Shown one piece after another: positions 56,667-64,000 of a DNA stretch of 64,000 nucleotides (the stretch's first letter is position 1; every line of letters begins with the position of its first letter). Location of the stretch: assembly GCF_016056295.1 (NCBI RefSeq), contig NZ_JAECZB010000006.1, positions 1-64,000 on the forward strand, written 5' to 3'. Below the pieces are notes generated by a model. That model was given only the letters and a program-made list of their open reading frames with translations, was not told where the DNA came from and made no database searches. Both the position numbers and the translations under genes were made by a program. Source of the stretch: Atlanticothrix silvestris CENA357 (lineage in GTDB: Bacteria > Cyanobacteriota > Cyanobacteriia > Cyanobacteriales > Nostocaceae).

Positions 56667-57128
56667 TTAATTTTTAATTCCCCCTACGGGGTGACGTTCT
56701 AGGCTAGCTTCGATTGTATTGGTTAACAAATGACCTGCCATCACACCACTGCTGAGATAATATGCATCATCTGAGATGCGATGCATGGTTTCAAAGCCAC
56801 TACGACGTTGGCGATCGCTCAGTACCCAATAACGCTGCACAATGGTATCTAGACCAATCCAGCCTTCGCCTTCAACCTGACCCAAAAGATTATGTTGGAG
56901 TAAAAAAGTATACTGACGCGCTCCTTCATGCAAACGTCCTTTGTATTGCAGCGAAATTTCGGAGCGATCGCTACCTGGAAATATCAGCTTGGTGGCCATA
57001 GTAAACCAGTTATCTCGATTCCAAGCTATCAAGGTCATACCTTTAACGTTGATTGGCATACCATGACGATCCAGCCAACTTCCTTGTATTGTCCAGCGTC
57101 CTGGTTCTAATAAAAAAGTGTGAGCCAC
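56667..57128 (-). CDS. Hypothetical cyanobacterial beta-rich protein
   Basis: 153 residues, not recognised. The pattern of strands (LLEPGRWTIQGSWLDRHGMPINVKG, read in parts; YTFLLQHNLLGQVEGEGWIGLDTIVQRYW) resembles a small lipocalin-like barrel. No signal or membrane segment. The start is GTG at 57128 with AAGGAA upstream. Its neighbour anmK is in the same direction, about 95 bases away, but function is unlinked. Confidence 0.7.
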   Translation of the reverse strand: MAHTFLLEPGRWTIQGSWLDRHGMPINVKGMTLIAWNRDNWFTMATKLIFPGSDRSEISLQYKGRLHEGARQYTFLLQHNLLGQVEGEGWIGLDTIVQRYWVLSDRQRRSGFETMHRISDDAYYLSSGVMAGHLLTNTIEASLERHPVGGIKN

Positions 57129-57222
57129 CTTCTATATTCCTTGTCTTGTTCGAGTACCGCCAAGACTCAAAGATATATTTGAAATATCCAAATGTCAGGC
57201 GGTAATATGAGTGCGGTGTAAA

Positions 57223-58425
57223 TTAATTAACAAGACTTGGATGAATTTCTCCTAAAAGCATTTCTTGGGGTGCGCCAGTAGCAGCAGGTAGATTTCCAGG
57301 AATACCCAATTGCCGCCAATAAGCTAAAACTGCAAAGGCGATCGCTTCTTTAAAATCTGCATTCAAGCCGACTTCATCTGTAGTTAAGACTGGTATGGAT
57401 GGTAACAATAACTGTAATCTTTGTTGCAAATAAAGATTGCGACTACCGCCCCCGCATAGTAGTACCCGCTGCGGCATTTGCGGTAAAAAAGTTTGGTAAC
57501 TGTGAGCAATTGAAGCTACTGTGAGTTCTGTGAGCGTTGCTAATATATCAGCTGGGCTAAGTTGATATGCTTCGGCATCTTTTAAACACTGATGCAGGTA
57601 AGCCACACCAAATAATTCTCGACCAGTAGACTTAGGCGGTGGTAGATGAAAGTAATCTTGACTCAGCCATTGTTCTACCAATGGATTACAGGGAGTGCCA
57701 CTTGCTGCCCATTTGCCGCTTTCATCGTAGGTTTCAGCACCAGCAGTTAAATGATGCACTGCCAAATCCAACAAACTATTAGCTGGGCCGGTGTCCCAAC
57801 CGCGAATTTTAGCCAGCCAGTCATCACGACGAGGGGGAATATAAGCTACGTTCCCGATCCCACCTAAATTCTGCACACAGCGCCCTTCTTGAGGATGACT
57901 GAGTAAAAAAGCATCTACTCTAGGCACTAAAGGCGCGCCATGTCCACCAACTGCAATATCAGCAGCACGGAAATTACTTACAGTGGTAATACCCGTGAGG
58001 TGGGCAATCAAATCACCGCGACCAAGTTGCAGACTGTAACCAAGTCGTAAGTCGGGAGGAGTTTTCTTACCTATTCCTCGACTTTCAGGTGGTCGATGGT
58101 AGACAGTTTGACCGTGGGAACCAATTAAACTTGCACTTTGGTGGTTGAGTTGAATATTTTGGGCAGCTTGAGCAAAGGTACAAGCGATCGCATCATCTAA
58201 TTCTGCCAATTCTGGGATTGAAATAGCTTCTCCAGCGCCAACTGCCAAGATTTTTTCTTTCAACTCAGCAGGATAAGAATATGTTTCCCCTGCTAGTAGT
58301 TCAATTTTGAGATCTAATTCTGTACCAGAAATCTCTACCAAGGCAGCATCTATACCATCTACAGATGTGCCACTAATTAAACCAATAACGCGAACCGGGA
58401 CAGCAGTTTGTTCAGTTGGAGGCAT
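57223..58425 (-). CDS. anmK: Anhydro-N-acetylmuramic acid kinase
   Basis: 400 residues, ASKHA fold. It phosphorylates 1,6-anhydro-MurNAc during cell-wall recycling. Motifs: [17 protein letters not shown] at the start, [35 protein letters not shown] and [12 protein letters not shown]. The frame reaches 58452 (TTG), but ATG at 58425 is chosen. It is monocistronic. Confidence 0.95.
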   Translation of the reverse strand: MPPTEQTAVPVRVIGLISGTSVDGIDAALVEISGTELDLKIELLAGETYSYPAELKEKILAVGAGEAISIPELAELDDAIACTFAQAAQNIQLNHQSASLIGSHGQTVYHRPPESRGIGKKTPPDLRLGYSLQLGRGDLIAHLTGITTVSNFRAADIAVGGHGAPLVPRVDAFLLSHPQEGRCVQNLGGIGNVAYIPPRRDDWLAKIRGWDTGPANSLLDLAVHHLTAGAETYDESGKWAASGTPCNPLVEQWLSQDYFHLPPPKSTGRELFGVAYLHQCLKDAEAYQLSPADILATLTELTVASIAHSYQTFLPQMPQRVLLCGGGSRNLYLQQRLQLLLPSIPVLTTDEVGLNADFKEAIAFAVLAYWRQLGIPGNLPAATGAPQEMLLGEIHPSLVN

Positions 58426-58546
58426 TGCAACAGACTCTTTTGTTGATTGCAAGGGGTAGTTTAATTCATGCCGCTAGTGATGTCAAAAAGAATCAGGGAG
58501 CATCACTGTTAATACTGGCTTAAGAGACTATTTATAAAGTAAATCT

Positions 58547-58702
58547 GGCGTTGCATAAATGCGGGATGATTACCTCACGCAGAGGCGCAGAGGCAAGCCA
58601 CCTCTGTGCGGGGGTTCCCCCCGTTGAGGAGAGTGGCGCGCAGAGAAAATAAGGAGTTTGAGATTTCAATACGTAAATTTCATCCCTTGATTAAGCAACG
58701 CC
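58547..58702. mobile_element. MITE-like element with 22-bp imperfect inverted ends
   Basis: GGCGTTGCATAAATGCGGGATG at the left end (58547-58568, written here as two parts GGCGTTGCATAA and ATGCGGGATG) pairs with the right end CATCCCTTGA-TTAAGCAACGCC (58681-58702), with a few mismatches. The core contains TCACGCAGAGGCGCAGAG, as in 42576-42797. The region 58453-58819 holds no gene. Confidence 0.68.
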
Positions 58703-58819
58703 GTAAATCTTAAGTAGGGTGCGTTAGGCGCTTAAATTATCCTTTTTGTGACCAATCATATCTAAATATGCGCCATAACACACCCTACAAAAATTGTATT
58801 TTTACTTTATAAATAACTT

Positions 58820-59968
58820 CTAAAATGTTTTTTCACTAGCAATAATATGCAAATCAATATTTTTAAGTAAGCGTACCAGTTTTTGAGTTAACGAACCTTT
58901 GAGGAATAATTGCCAACGAGAATGCTGGCTTTCGCCAATGACAATTTGAGTAATGCGGTATTTTTCAGCGACTTCGGCGATCGCCTGAGCTATATTATTA
59001 TTTGTAACTCGTAGAAAAGTTCCTGCAAATTCTTTACATAGTTTTTCACAAGTGTGAATGTGTAGACTTTCTTCTTTGGTGAGGAAGCGGTCTGAATTGG
59101 CTACAAATAAAACATAAAGCGGAGCATTCATGTAGTTAGCTAATCTAGCACCCCGGCGTAACAATTGCACTGAGTTAGGATAAGTAGAGATACATACTAA
59201 AACCCGTTCGTGGATATTGCAAAATTGACCATTGGGAGTTGTAGCAATTGCATTTTCTTCCACGCTGTCTGCGACTTCTCGCAAAGCTAATTCCCGCAGA
59301 GCAATCAAGTTACGCCGTTGAAAAAAGTTGGTGAGAGCTTGTTGGATTTTTTGGGGTGCGTAAATTTTGCCTTCTAATAACCGTTCTTGTAGCATCTCCG
59401 GTGTGACATCTACTACCACAACTTCATCTGCTGCTTCTAAAATGCGATCGGGAACGCGTTCTCGTACTACTATGCCAGTAATTCTTGCTACCAGGTCATT
59501 GAGACTTTCCAAATGCTGCACATTCATAGTGGAGTAGACATCAATACCTGCGGCTAAAATTATTTCTACATCTTCGTAGCGTTTTTCTCGTTGGGAGCCA
59601 GGGACATTGGTATGTGCTAGTTCATCGACTAACACTAACTGGGGTAGTCGCTTTAAAATTGCATCCGTATCCATTTCCGTCAGCATCAACCCACCACGAG
59701 GAACTTGTTTAAGGGGTACAATTTCTAGCCCCTCTGCCTTTTGGGCTGTCTCTTTGCGTCCGTGGGTTTCTAAAAGCCCAATAACAACATCAATTCCTTC
59801 TTGTTTGAGGGCGATCGCTTCTTCCAACATGCGGTATGTTTTACCTACCCCTGGAGCCATGCCAATAAAGATTTTATGCTTGCCCCGTCGTGCTGCTTGC
59901 ATAGAAGAATTGACCGAAGTTAAAGGTATAATCCTAGCCGAACCATTATTAAGATTATTATCCTCCAT
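58820..59968 (-). CDS. kdpD: Truncated KdpD (sensor domain only)
   Basis: 382 residues. The N-terminal KdpD domain has Walker A GMAPGVGKT (residues about 34-42) and the KdpD signature (GRKETAQKAEGLEIVP, LVDELAHTNVPGS). From about residue 245 a UspA-like domain follows (RVLVCISTYPNSVQLLRRGARLA). There are no transmembrane or histidine-kinase domains. Such a short KdpD is known from Anabaena. The UspA domain in KdpD of other bacteria binds cyclic di-AMP, which would tie this gene to the riboswitch theme, but binding here is not shown. It is separated from kdpC by an inserted block. Confidence 0.92.
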   Translation of the reverse strand: MEDNNLNNGSARIIPLTSVNSSMQAARRGKHKIFIGMAPGVGKTYRMLEEAIALKQEGIDVVIGLLETHGRKETAQKAEGLEIVPLKQVPRGGLMLTEMDTDAILKRLPQLVLVDELAHTNVPGSQREKRYEDVEIILAAGIDVYSTMNVQHLESLNDLVARITGIVVRERVPDRILEAADEVVVVDVTPEMLQERLLEGKIYAPQKIQQALTNFFQRRNLIALRELALREVADSVEENAIATTPNGQFCNIHERVLVCISTYPNSVQLLRRGARLANYMNAPLYVLFVANSDRFLTKEESLHIHTCEKLCKEFAGTFLRVTNNNIAQAIAEVAEKYRITQIVIGESQHSRWQLFLKGSLTQKLVRLLKNIDLHIIASEKTF

Positions 59969-60017
59969 GCTAGGGTGTTGACTTTGTGGGAAAATCCCTC
60001 AAAAAAGTTCATGCAAA

Positions 60018-60161
60018 TTATGTGTCGTCATCTGAAGTTGAAAATACAATTTTTCTTTTTGAGAGCATCGACTGACCAAAAGCTTCAGATGCCCAATCCT
60101 TAAGGTCAATATAGCGAATACTTTCTAACGCCTGCTTGACTACAGAAGTTGTCAAATTCAT
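60018..60161 (-). CDS. Possible small ORF of 47 residues
   Basis: On the minus strand, ATG at 60161 reads MNLTTSVVKQALESIRYIDL to a stop at 60018, with a charged end (STSDDDT). It is not recognised, and no Shine-Dalgarno sequence is visible. It lies between the attC-like repeat and kdpD. It may be a small protein or chance. Confidence 0.25.
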   Translation of the reverse strand: MNLTTSVVKQALESIRYIDLKDWASEAFGQSMLSKRKIVFSTSDDDT

Positions 60162-60265
60162 CGTACATAAAAAAATACTTAAAATCATCACTTAATGAAA
60201 AGACACTTAATTTTCCAATTAATTAAAATCATGAAAACCTCCGCTAACGACCTCGTTCAGCCGCC

Positions 60266-60329
60266 GCTAACAACTTCTCGAACTCAACGAAAAGACTCTA
60301 TACGGTCGGTGTGTAACGGGATTGTTAGC
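60266..60329 (-). repeat. attC-like site after the hydrolase gene
   Basis: On the minus strand GGCTAACAATCCCGTTACAC..CCGACCG opens and TTGTTAGC closes a 64-base imperfect palindrome. The outer arms GCTAACAA/TTGTTAGC are perfect. The order (RYYYAAC-like left box, ..CGTT.. inner box, GTTAG-like right box) resembles an integron attC site downstream of a cassette gene. ACCGACCGTATA is shared with the region at 61340. The R boxes are not perfect consensus. Confidence 0.5.
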
Positions 60330-60359
60330 CTGCACTACGTCAACGCAAATGTAAGATTC

Positions 60360-61220
60360 TCAGTCACTTAGGAGCGCTTTGGCGATCGCTTCAATCTGAT
60401 TCACAATCACCGAGATATGTCCTTCATTTAGATACATCACCAGCTTAATCGTCGGGAGAGTCGCAGCAATTCGCTTTACCAGATCAAGCGGAACATTCCT
60501 ATCCTCTTCACCATAGAACAATGTCAACGGCATCCGAATTTCATCTAAACTAAAGTCCCATTTTTTGAAGTAAAGCTGAAGATCCCAGGCGGTTCCTTGT
60601 GTTCCTGAACGAAGTCCCTCGTTCAAAGCCTCACAGCTTTTCTTGATCCGACCTGGCGATTTTAATACCGCGTAATCTGCTGCCGGAAGTCTTTTCTTTA
60701 AAGTTTCTAATAGTTTGTCTGGAGAACCATTAAGCGATCGCTGTGTCAATTTCATTGAGGCTTGATACAGCCAGGGAAAATACTTGATTAAAATCAAACT
60801 CCAACGGTTGTATTTCAGCAAATCCGCAGTTGTAAATTCCCATGATCCTGAAACGATCACGGCTGAATGTAATCGATTAGGAATCTTTGCAGCACAGGCA
60901 GCAGTATAGCCGCCTCCCGCCGAAACACCCAACACTGAGAATTTGTCTAACCCCAAGGCATCGGCAAGAAATGTGACATCCTTCGTCCAATCAGAAAATC
61001 CGCGATTCGGTTGGAAGTCTGACTGTCCTATTCCCGGACGATCTGGCGCAATCAGTCGTAAGCCTAATCGGATAAATACTTCATCGCCTAACAACAATGG
61101 CTCTAAACGAGAAGCTCCGCCACCATGAAAGTAGAAAACGGGATGCCCGTTGGGGTCGCCATACTCTGCATAGGCTAACCGTCGATTGTCGGGTAGGGTG
61201 AGAAGATTCGTACTTTCCAT
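60360..61220 (-). CDS. Alpha/beta hydrolase
   Basis: 286 residues. The oxyanion region HGGGASRLEP is near residue 33, the nucleophile elbow GVSAGGGYTAA (Ser about 100) is followed by the acid Asp in YGEEDRNVPLD and the catalytic His in NEGHISV. Substrate unknown. It lies between attC-like repeats in the block that separates kdpC from kdpD, and is transcribed in the same direction as the second cassette-like gene. It looks like a gene cassette. Confidence 0.9.
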   Translation of the reverse strand: MESTNLLTLPDNRRLAYAEYGDPNGHPVFYFHGGGASRLEPLLLGDEVFIRLGLRLIAPDRPGIGQSDFQPNRGFSDWTKDVTFLADALGLDKFSVLGVSAGGGYTAACAAKIPNRLHSAVIVSGSWEFTTADLLKYNRWSLILIKYFPWLYQASMKLTQRSLNGSPDKLLETLKKRLPAADYAVLKSPGRIKKSCEALNEGLRSGTQGTAWDLQLYFKKWDFSLDEIRMPLTLFYGEEDRNVPLDLVKRIAATLPTIKLVMYLNEGHISVIVNQIEAIAKALLSD

Positions 61221-61339
61221 AGCAGCGTTCTTTAATCGTAAACTGAGTCTGGCATCTCATTATCTCTCAACTAATAACCTTGACACATAACTTTGCAGGC
61301 TCACATTCCGCTTCACCCGCCGCCAGTAGCCTCGAAATT

Positions 61340-61386
61340 CTAACAGATCAACTTTATACGGTCGGGTGCATGGGCGTTGTTGTGCC
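61340..61386 (-). repeat. attC-like site between the two cassette-like genes
   Basis: On the minus strand: GGCACAACAACGCCCATGCA..CCGACCGTATAAAGTTGATCTGTTAGA. The left part has CAACAACG and the right part CTGTTAG, the box layout of attC. ACCCGACCGTATA is nearly the same as ACCGACCGTATA at 60290-60310. Consensus matches are weaker than at 60266. Confidence 0.4.
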
Positions 61387-61497
61387 GCGATTATGCAAAT
61401 AGCGGTGAAGTGTCTATACAGAATCTGACCGAAGTTACTAACCCCTCTTCATTGCGATCGGTAAAAGCAACGGCTTGAATTGTAATTGCCTTCCCAA

Positions 61498-61893
61498 TTA
61501 CTCATTGGGAGTTCTCGTCTTTTGAATCATCTCTTGGATTGTTTCGGTTTCACCAATTTCATAAAGACTAATCAAATTATTCTCAATGGTAAAGATTTGC
61601 TGAATTGTTGCATCCGCGAGCAAATTGCCTTGCAAATCTCTGACGATTTGATGAACGGTAACGACATTTCGATTGTTTTCATCCGTCTCGAATTTTAAGG
61701 TTTCAAGCTGCACTTGAATAACCTTATATTGATTAGTCCAGTATTCGCGCACCGCGTCGCGTCCATAAACGAAACCGCCTGACACCCCGTTCGCCCATTT
61801 CACGTCCGGGTGCATCACCGAGATGATTGTTTCAATCTCGCCTTTGTTGAAGGCTTCGTATAAATTTTGCAGAAACTGCTTATTTGAACTCAT
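61498..61893 (-). CDS. SnoaL/NTF2-like protein
   Basis: 131 residues with the cone-shaped alpha+beta fold of the SnoaL-like/NTF2 superfamily: [27 protein letters not shown] (read in parts), [39 protein letters not shown] and [20 protein letters not shown]. Catalytic role is unknown; members are isomerases, hydrolases or non-catalytic. It lies in the cassette-like block next to the recombinase remnant. Confidence 0.85.
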   Translation of the reverse strand: MSSNKQFLQNLYEAFNKGEIETIISVMHPDVKWANGVSGGFVYGRDAVREYWTNQYKVIQVQLETLKFETDENNRNVVTVHQIVRDLQGNLLADATIQQIFTIENNLISLYEIGETETIQEMIQKTRTPNE

Positions 61894-61937
61894 AATTGCT
61901 CACCATCCGATACGAACGTCATTAAAACAAGAAAGCA

Positions 61938-61973
61938 GCCCAACATTTCGGTTGAGCGGTAGCTGCCATCGGC
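61938..61973 (-). repeat. attI/attC-like boundary
   Basis: On the minus strand CCGCTCAACCGAAATGTTGGGC ends in GTTGGGC, a match to the integron core GTTRRRY (the string is given in full for 22 bases as CCGCTCAACCG and AAATGTTGGGC). It lies between the cassette-like genes and the divergent recombinase remnant, where an attI or first attC would be expected. Confidence 0.35.
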
Positions 61974-61987
61974 TTGCTCCTTTTACA

Positions 61988-62183
61988 AAGAAATTTAAAT
62001 ATTTACCAACCGTTTTGACAAAAGATGAAGTTTTAGCAATTATTCAAAAATTATCCGGCGTACATCAACTTTTAATTAAGTTACTTTATGGCACAGGATT
62101 ACGCTTAACTGAAGAACTGAGTTTAAGAGTTAAAGATGTTGATTTTGCCAAAAATCAAATTATTGTGCGCGACACAAAGGGAA
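61988..62183 (+). pseudogene. Truncated integron-integrase-like tyrosine recombinase
   Basis: A 65-codon frame reads [40 protein letters not shown] and [20 protein letters not shown]. This is the start of the catalytic domain of IntI/XerC-type recombinases, with the first catalytic Arg position in GLRLTE(E). The N-terminal SAM-like domain and the HxxR/Y catalytic end are missing. The 3' end is cut by the dispersed repeat (62189-62230). It is transcribed away from the two cassette-like genes, as intI is in integrons. Confidence 0.75.
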
Positions 62184-62188
62184 ATGAC

Positions 62189-62230
62189 GCAAGGCACTTC
62201 TCTTCTCTTCGAGACGCTACGCGAACGCAG
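62189..62230. repeat. Short dispersed repeat at the recombinase break
   Basis: GCAAGGCACTTCTCTTCTC followed by TTCGAGACGCTACGCGAACGC. It nearly matches 56543-56583. It replaces the 3' part of the recombinase gene. Confidence 0.6.
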
Positions 62231-62259
62231 CGCTGTGTCACCATGCCCCATGCCCATAG

Positions 62260-62862
62260 TTATTGGTTTTGTTGACGATTAATATCTTGCAAATCAAGAG
62301 CATAATTTAATCGCAGAACATTGACTCCTGGCTCGCCAAAAATCCACAAAAATCTCCCATCAGTATATTTATTAACTAAAGGTACTATTTCGTCTTCTTT
62401 GATTCCACGGGCACGGGCAACTCGTTCTAATTGCTGCCATGCTGTTTTTAAAGAAATATGTGGGTCTAACCCAGAACCAGAAGTATAAATTAAATCGGCT
62501 GATGGCTGAATATTTTCTTCGCCAAATTTATTTGCTTGTTCAACAATTCGGGTTAGTAGTTCTGGATTGCTGGGAGCAAGATTACTAGCACCCGAAATAC
62601 CAGTTGGTCTGGCTTTTTTCCCTTGGCTATATCTCACCGCACTGGGACGACCATGAAAATATTTCTCAGATGTGAAATTCTGCCCAATTAAAGTTGAACC
62701 AATCGGTTTAGCGTTGATATTTACCATGACGCTACCGTTAGCTTGAAAGGGAAAAGCAGCTTGACCTACTACCAGGATGGCGAGGGGATAAATGATTGCT
62801 GTCAGCAACCAAAGCACTAGAGTAATACGAATTGCTCTAATAGTTTCTCGAATAAAAGACAT
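62260..62862 (-). CDS. kdpC: Potassium-transporting ATPase subunit C
   Basis: About 200 residues. One N-terminal membrane helix ([25 protein letters not shown]), then the periplasmic-type KdpC domain: [37 protein letters not shown] and [27 protein letters not shown]. KdpC assists K+ uptake by KdpAB. ATG at 62862 or GTG at 62868. It lies 49 bases after kdpF/G. In Anabaena kdpD follows directly; here an inserted block of ~2.3 kb separates them. Confidence 0.96.
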   Translation of the reverse strand: MSFIRETIRAIRITLVLWLLTAIIYPLAILVVGQAAFPFQANGSVMVNINAKPIGSTLIGQNFTSEKYFHGRPSAVRYSQGKKARPTGISGASNLAPSNPELLTRIVEQANKFGEENIQPSADLIYTSGSGLDPHISLKTAWQQLERVARARGIKEDEIVPLVNKYTDGRFLWIFGEPGVNVLRLNYALDLQDINRQQNQ

Positions 62863-62911
62863 AAACACTTTTCTACTTATTTTTAGAATTTAATTTGATA
62901 ATGTTAATGTT

Positions 62912-63163
62912 TTAGAAGCGTTCTGGTTGAAAAACGACAACAAATAAATAAATGACAAGTGCCAGAGTCACTGCTCCTAAGATACCAATTGCCCAAGTTG
63001 AAGGACGCGATAGTGTGTCATCGGTAGCGGCATAAACTAATGGTACAATTGCTAAATTAAAGGACAAAAAAATAAAAATAGCGAATGAAAGTTGTTGTCT
63101 GCGCCGCTGTAGCCAAATAAAGGAAATCGATAAAAAATTCCTTGTTAAATCAACTCGTTTCAT
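62912..63163 (-). CDS. kdpF: Kdp small membrane subunit (KdpF/KdpG-like)
   Basis: 83 residues, two hydrophobic segments. The second (WAIGILGAVTLALVIYLFVVVFQPERF) has the KdpF pattern ending in PERF. The N-terminal half, with a first hydrophobic segment, is extra relative to KdpF of enterobacteria. In Anabaena a kdpG gene lies between kdpB and kdpC, the same position; the names may refer to the same protein. Confidence 0.85.
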   Translation of the reverse strand: MKRVDLTRNFLSISFIWLQRRRQQLSFAIFIFLSFNLAIVPLVYAATDDTLSRPSTWAIGILGAVTLALVIYLFVVVFQPERF

Positions 63164-63227
63164 GATTGTCTTTTGTATTTAAGTCCTAGTCTGCCATTTT
63201 GGCAGTTATGTTTGATTTTTCAATTAC

Positions 63228-64000
63228 CTAAGCCAATCCCACTACAGTAATCAACATATCTATCAACTTAATGGCAATAAACGGTGCTATCACTCCACCC
63301 AGTCCATAAATTAAGATGTTACGTTGCAGCAGTTGATTAGCCGTCAGAGGTCTAAACTGTACACCTTTCAAAGCTAAGGGAATTAAAACGGGAATAATCA
63401 AAGCATTATAAATCAGCGCCGATAATACAGCAGAATTAGCACTAGTCAAATTCATAATATTCAGACTTTGCAGATTAACAGCGGCAAATATCACTGGAAT
63501 AATTGCAAAGTACTTAGCAATATCGTTAGCAATAGAAAATGTAGTCAATGCTCCACGAGTAATCAACAATTGTTTGCCAATACTGATGATATCAATCAGC
63601 TTTGTGGGATCAGAGTCTAAATCTACCATGTTGGCTGCTTCTTTGGCAGCTTGAGTTCCTGTATTCATGGCTACGCCCACATTTGCCTGTGCTAGTGCTG
63701 GAGCATCGTTAGTACCATCTCCAGTCATGGCAACTAATTTACCTTTTGCCTGTTCTTCTTGAATGACACTAATTTTTTCTTCTGGTGTGGCTTCGGCAAT
63801 AAAGTCATCTACTCCTGCTTCGTTGGCAATCACCGCTGCGGTAATTCGATTGTCTCCAGTTAACATAACTGTATGAACTCCCATCCGTCGTAACTGGTCA
63901 AAACGCTCGCGGATACCAGGTTTAACTACGTCTTTTAGATAAATAACACCGTAGATGTCGCTATCAAGGCAGACTGCTAAGGGTGTACCTCCTTGTCGGG
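63228..64000 (-). CDS. kdpB: Potassium-transporting ATPase subunit B, C-terminal part
   Basis: P-type ATPase subunit of the Kdp complex; only the C-terminal ~257 residues are in the window and the frame runs off its end. Seen are the P/N domain end ([30 protein letters not shown]), the hinge motif [12 protein letters not shown] and the last membrane segments ([35 protein letters not shown]). The phosphorylation-site DKTGT and A domain lie outside. It is followed by kdpF/G and kdpC in one operon. Confidence 0.96.
   Translation of the reverse strand, partial: RQGGTPLAVCLDSDIYGVIYLKDVVKPGIRERFDQLRRMGVHTVMLTGDNRITAAVIANEAGVDDFIAEATPEEKISVIQEEQAKGKLVAMTGDGTNDAPALAQANVGVAMNTGTQAAKEAANMVDLDSDPTKLIDIISIGKQLLITRGALTTFSIANDIAKYFAIIPVIFAAVNLQSLNIMNLTSANSAVLSALIYNALIIPVLIPLALKGVQFRPLTANQLLQRNILIYGLGGVIAPFIAIKLIDMLITVVGLA

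Overview
The window is chromosomal DNA of a filamentous, probably heterocystous, nitrogen-fixing cyanobacterium (Nostocales). The evidence is direct: many HIP1 octamers (GCGATCGC), psbY, three high-light-inducible (Hlip) genes, a NifH/VnfH-type nitrogenase iron protein, PEP-CTERM proteins, the cyanobacterial acpP-fabF-tkt block, a fused modBC gene and a kdpD gene without a kinase domain. Genus and species cannot be fixed from the sequence alone.

Layout. 0-7.4 kb: cysS, a His-rich CobW-type GTPase, a 1040-residue membrane protein with seven repeats, and three tandem hli genes. 7.4-12 kb: a tightly packed minus-strand operon of five genes (coiled coil, OmpA-domain membrane protein, Ras-like small GTPase, small sensor-like protein, histidine kinase). 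12-18.2 kb: two minus-strand units, each with a leader that I read as a ydaO/yuaA (cyclic di-AMP) riboswitch. One leads a universal stress protein gene and, after a terminator, an ion-transporter-superfamily gene. The other leads a nitrate/bicarbonate-type ABC transporter. 18.9-21 kb: an RsbRD-type histidine kinase and RNase III.

21.5-34 kb is a molybdenum/nitrogenase island: a NifH/VnfH-type iron protein, an XRE regulator with a molybdate-binding-like domain, modA, modBC, a second ModA-like protein carrying a PEP-CTERM anchor, an MFS transporter, a decayed modA copy and a ribbon-helix-helix protein fused to a Mop domain. A palindrome of the form (T)TACCAA-N5-TTGGTA(A) recurs in its intergenic regions and nowhere else that I noticed except beside the tRNA-Cys gene. 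I infer that it is the operator of a metal-responsive regulon.

34-59 kb is mostly housekeeping: tRNA-Cys, lpxD, an HdrB-like CCG protein, acpP-fabF-tkt, an amidase, map, a cupredoxin plus M16 peptidase pair, a VOC protein, a gamma-carbonic-anhydrase-like protein, a Shedu-like nuclease, psbY, folC, an aldo/keto reductase and anmK. Several MITE-like elements with terminal inverted repeats are scattered through it. 58.8-64 kb is a kdp potassium-ATPase operon (kdpB-kdpF/G-kdpC ... kdpD). It is interrupted between kdpC and kdpD by what looks like a degenerate integron: a truncated tyrosine recombinase gene divergent from two cassette-like genes that are followed by attC-like repeats.
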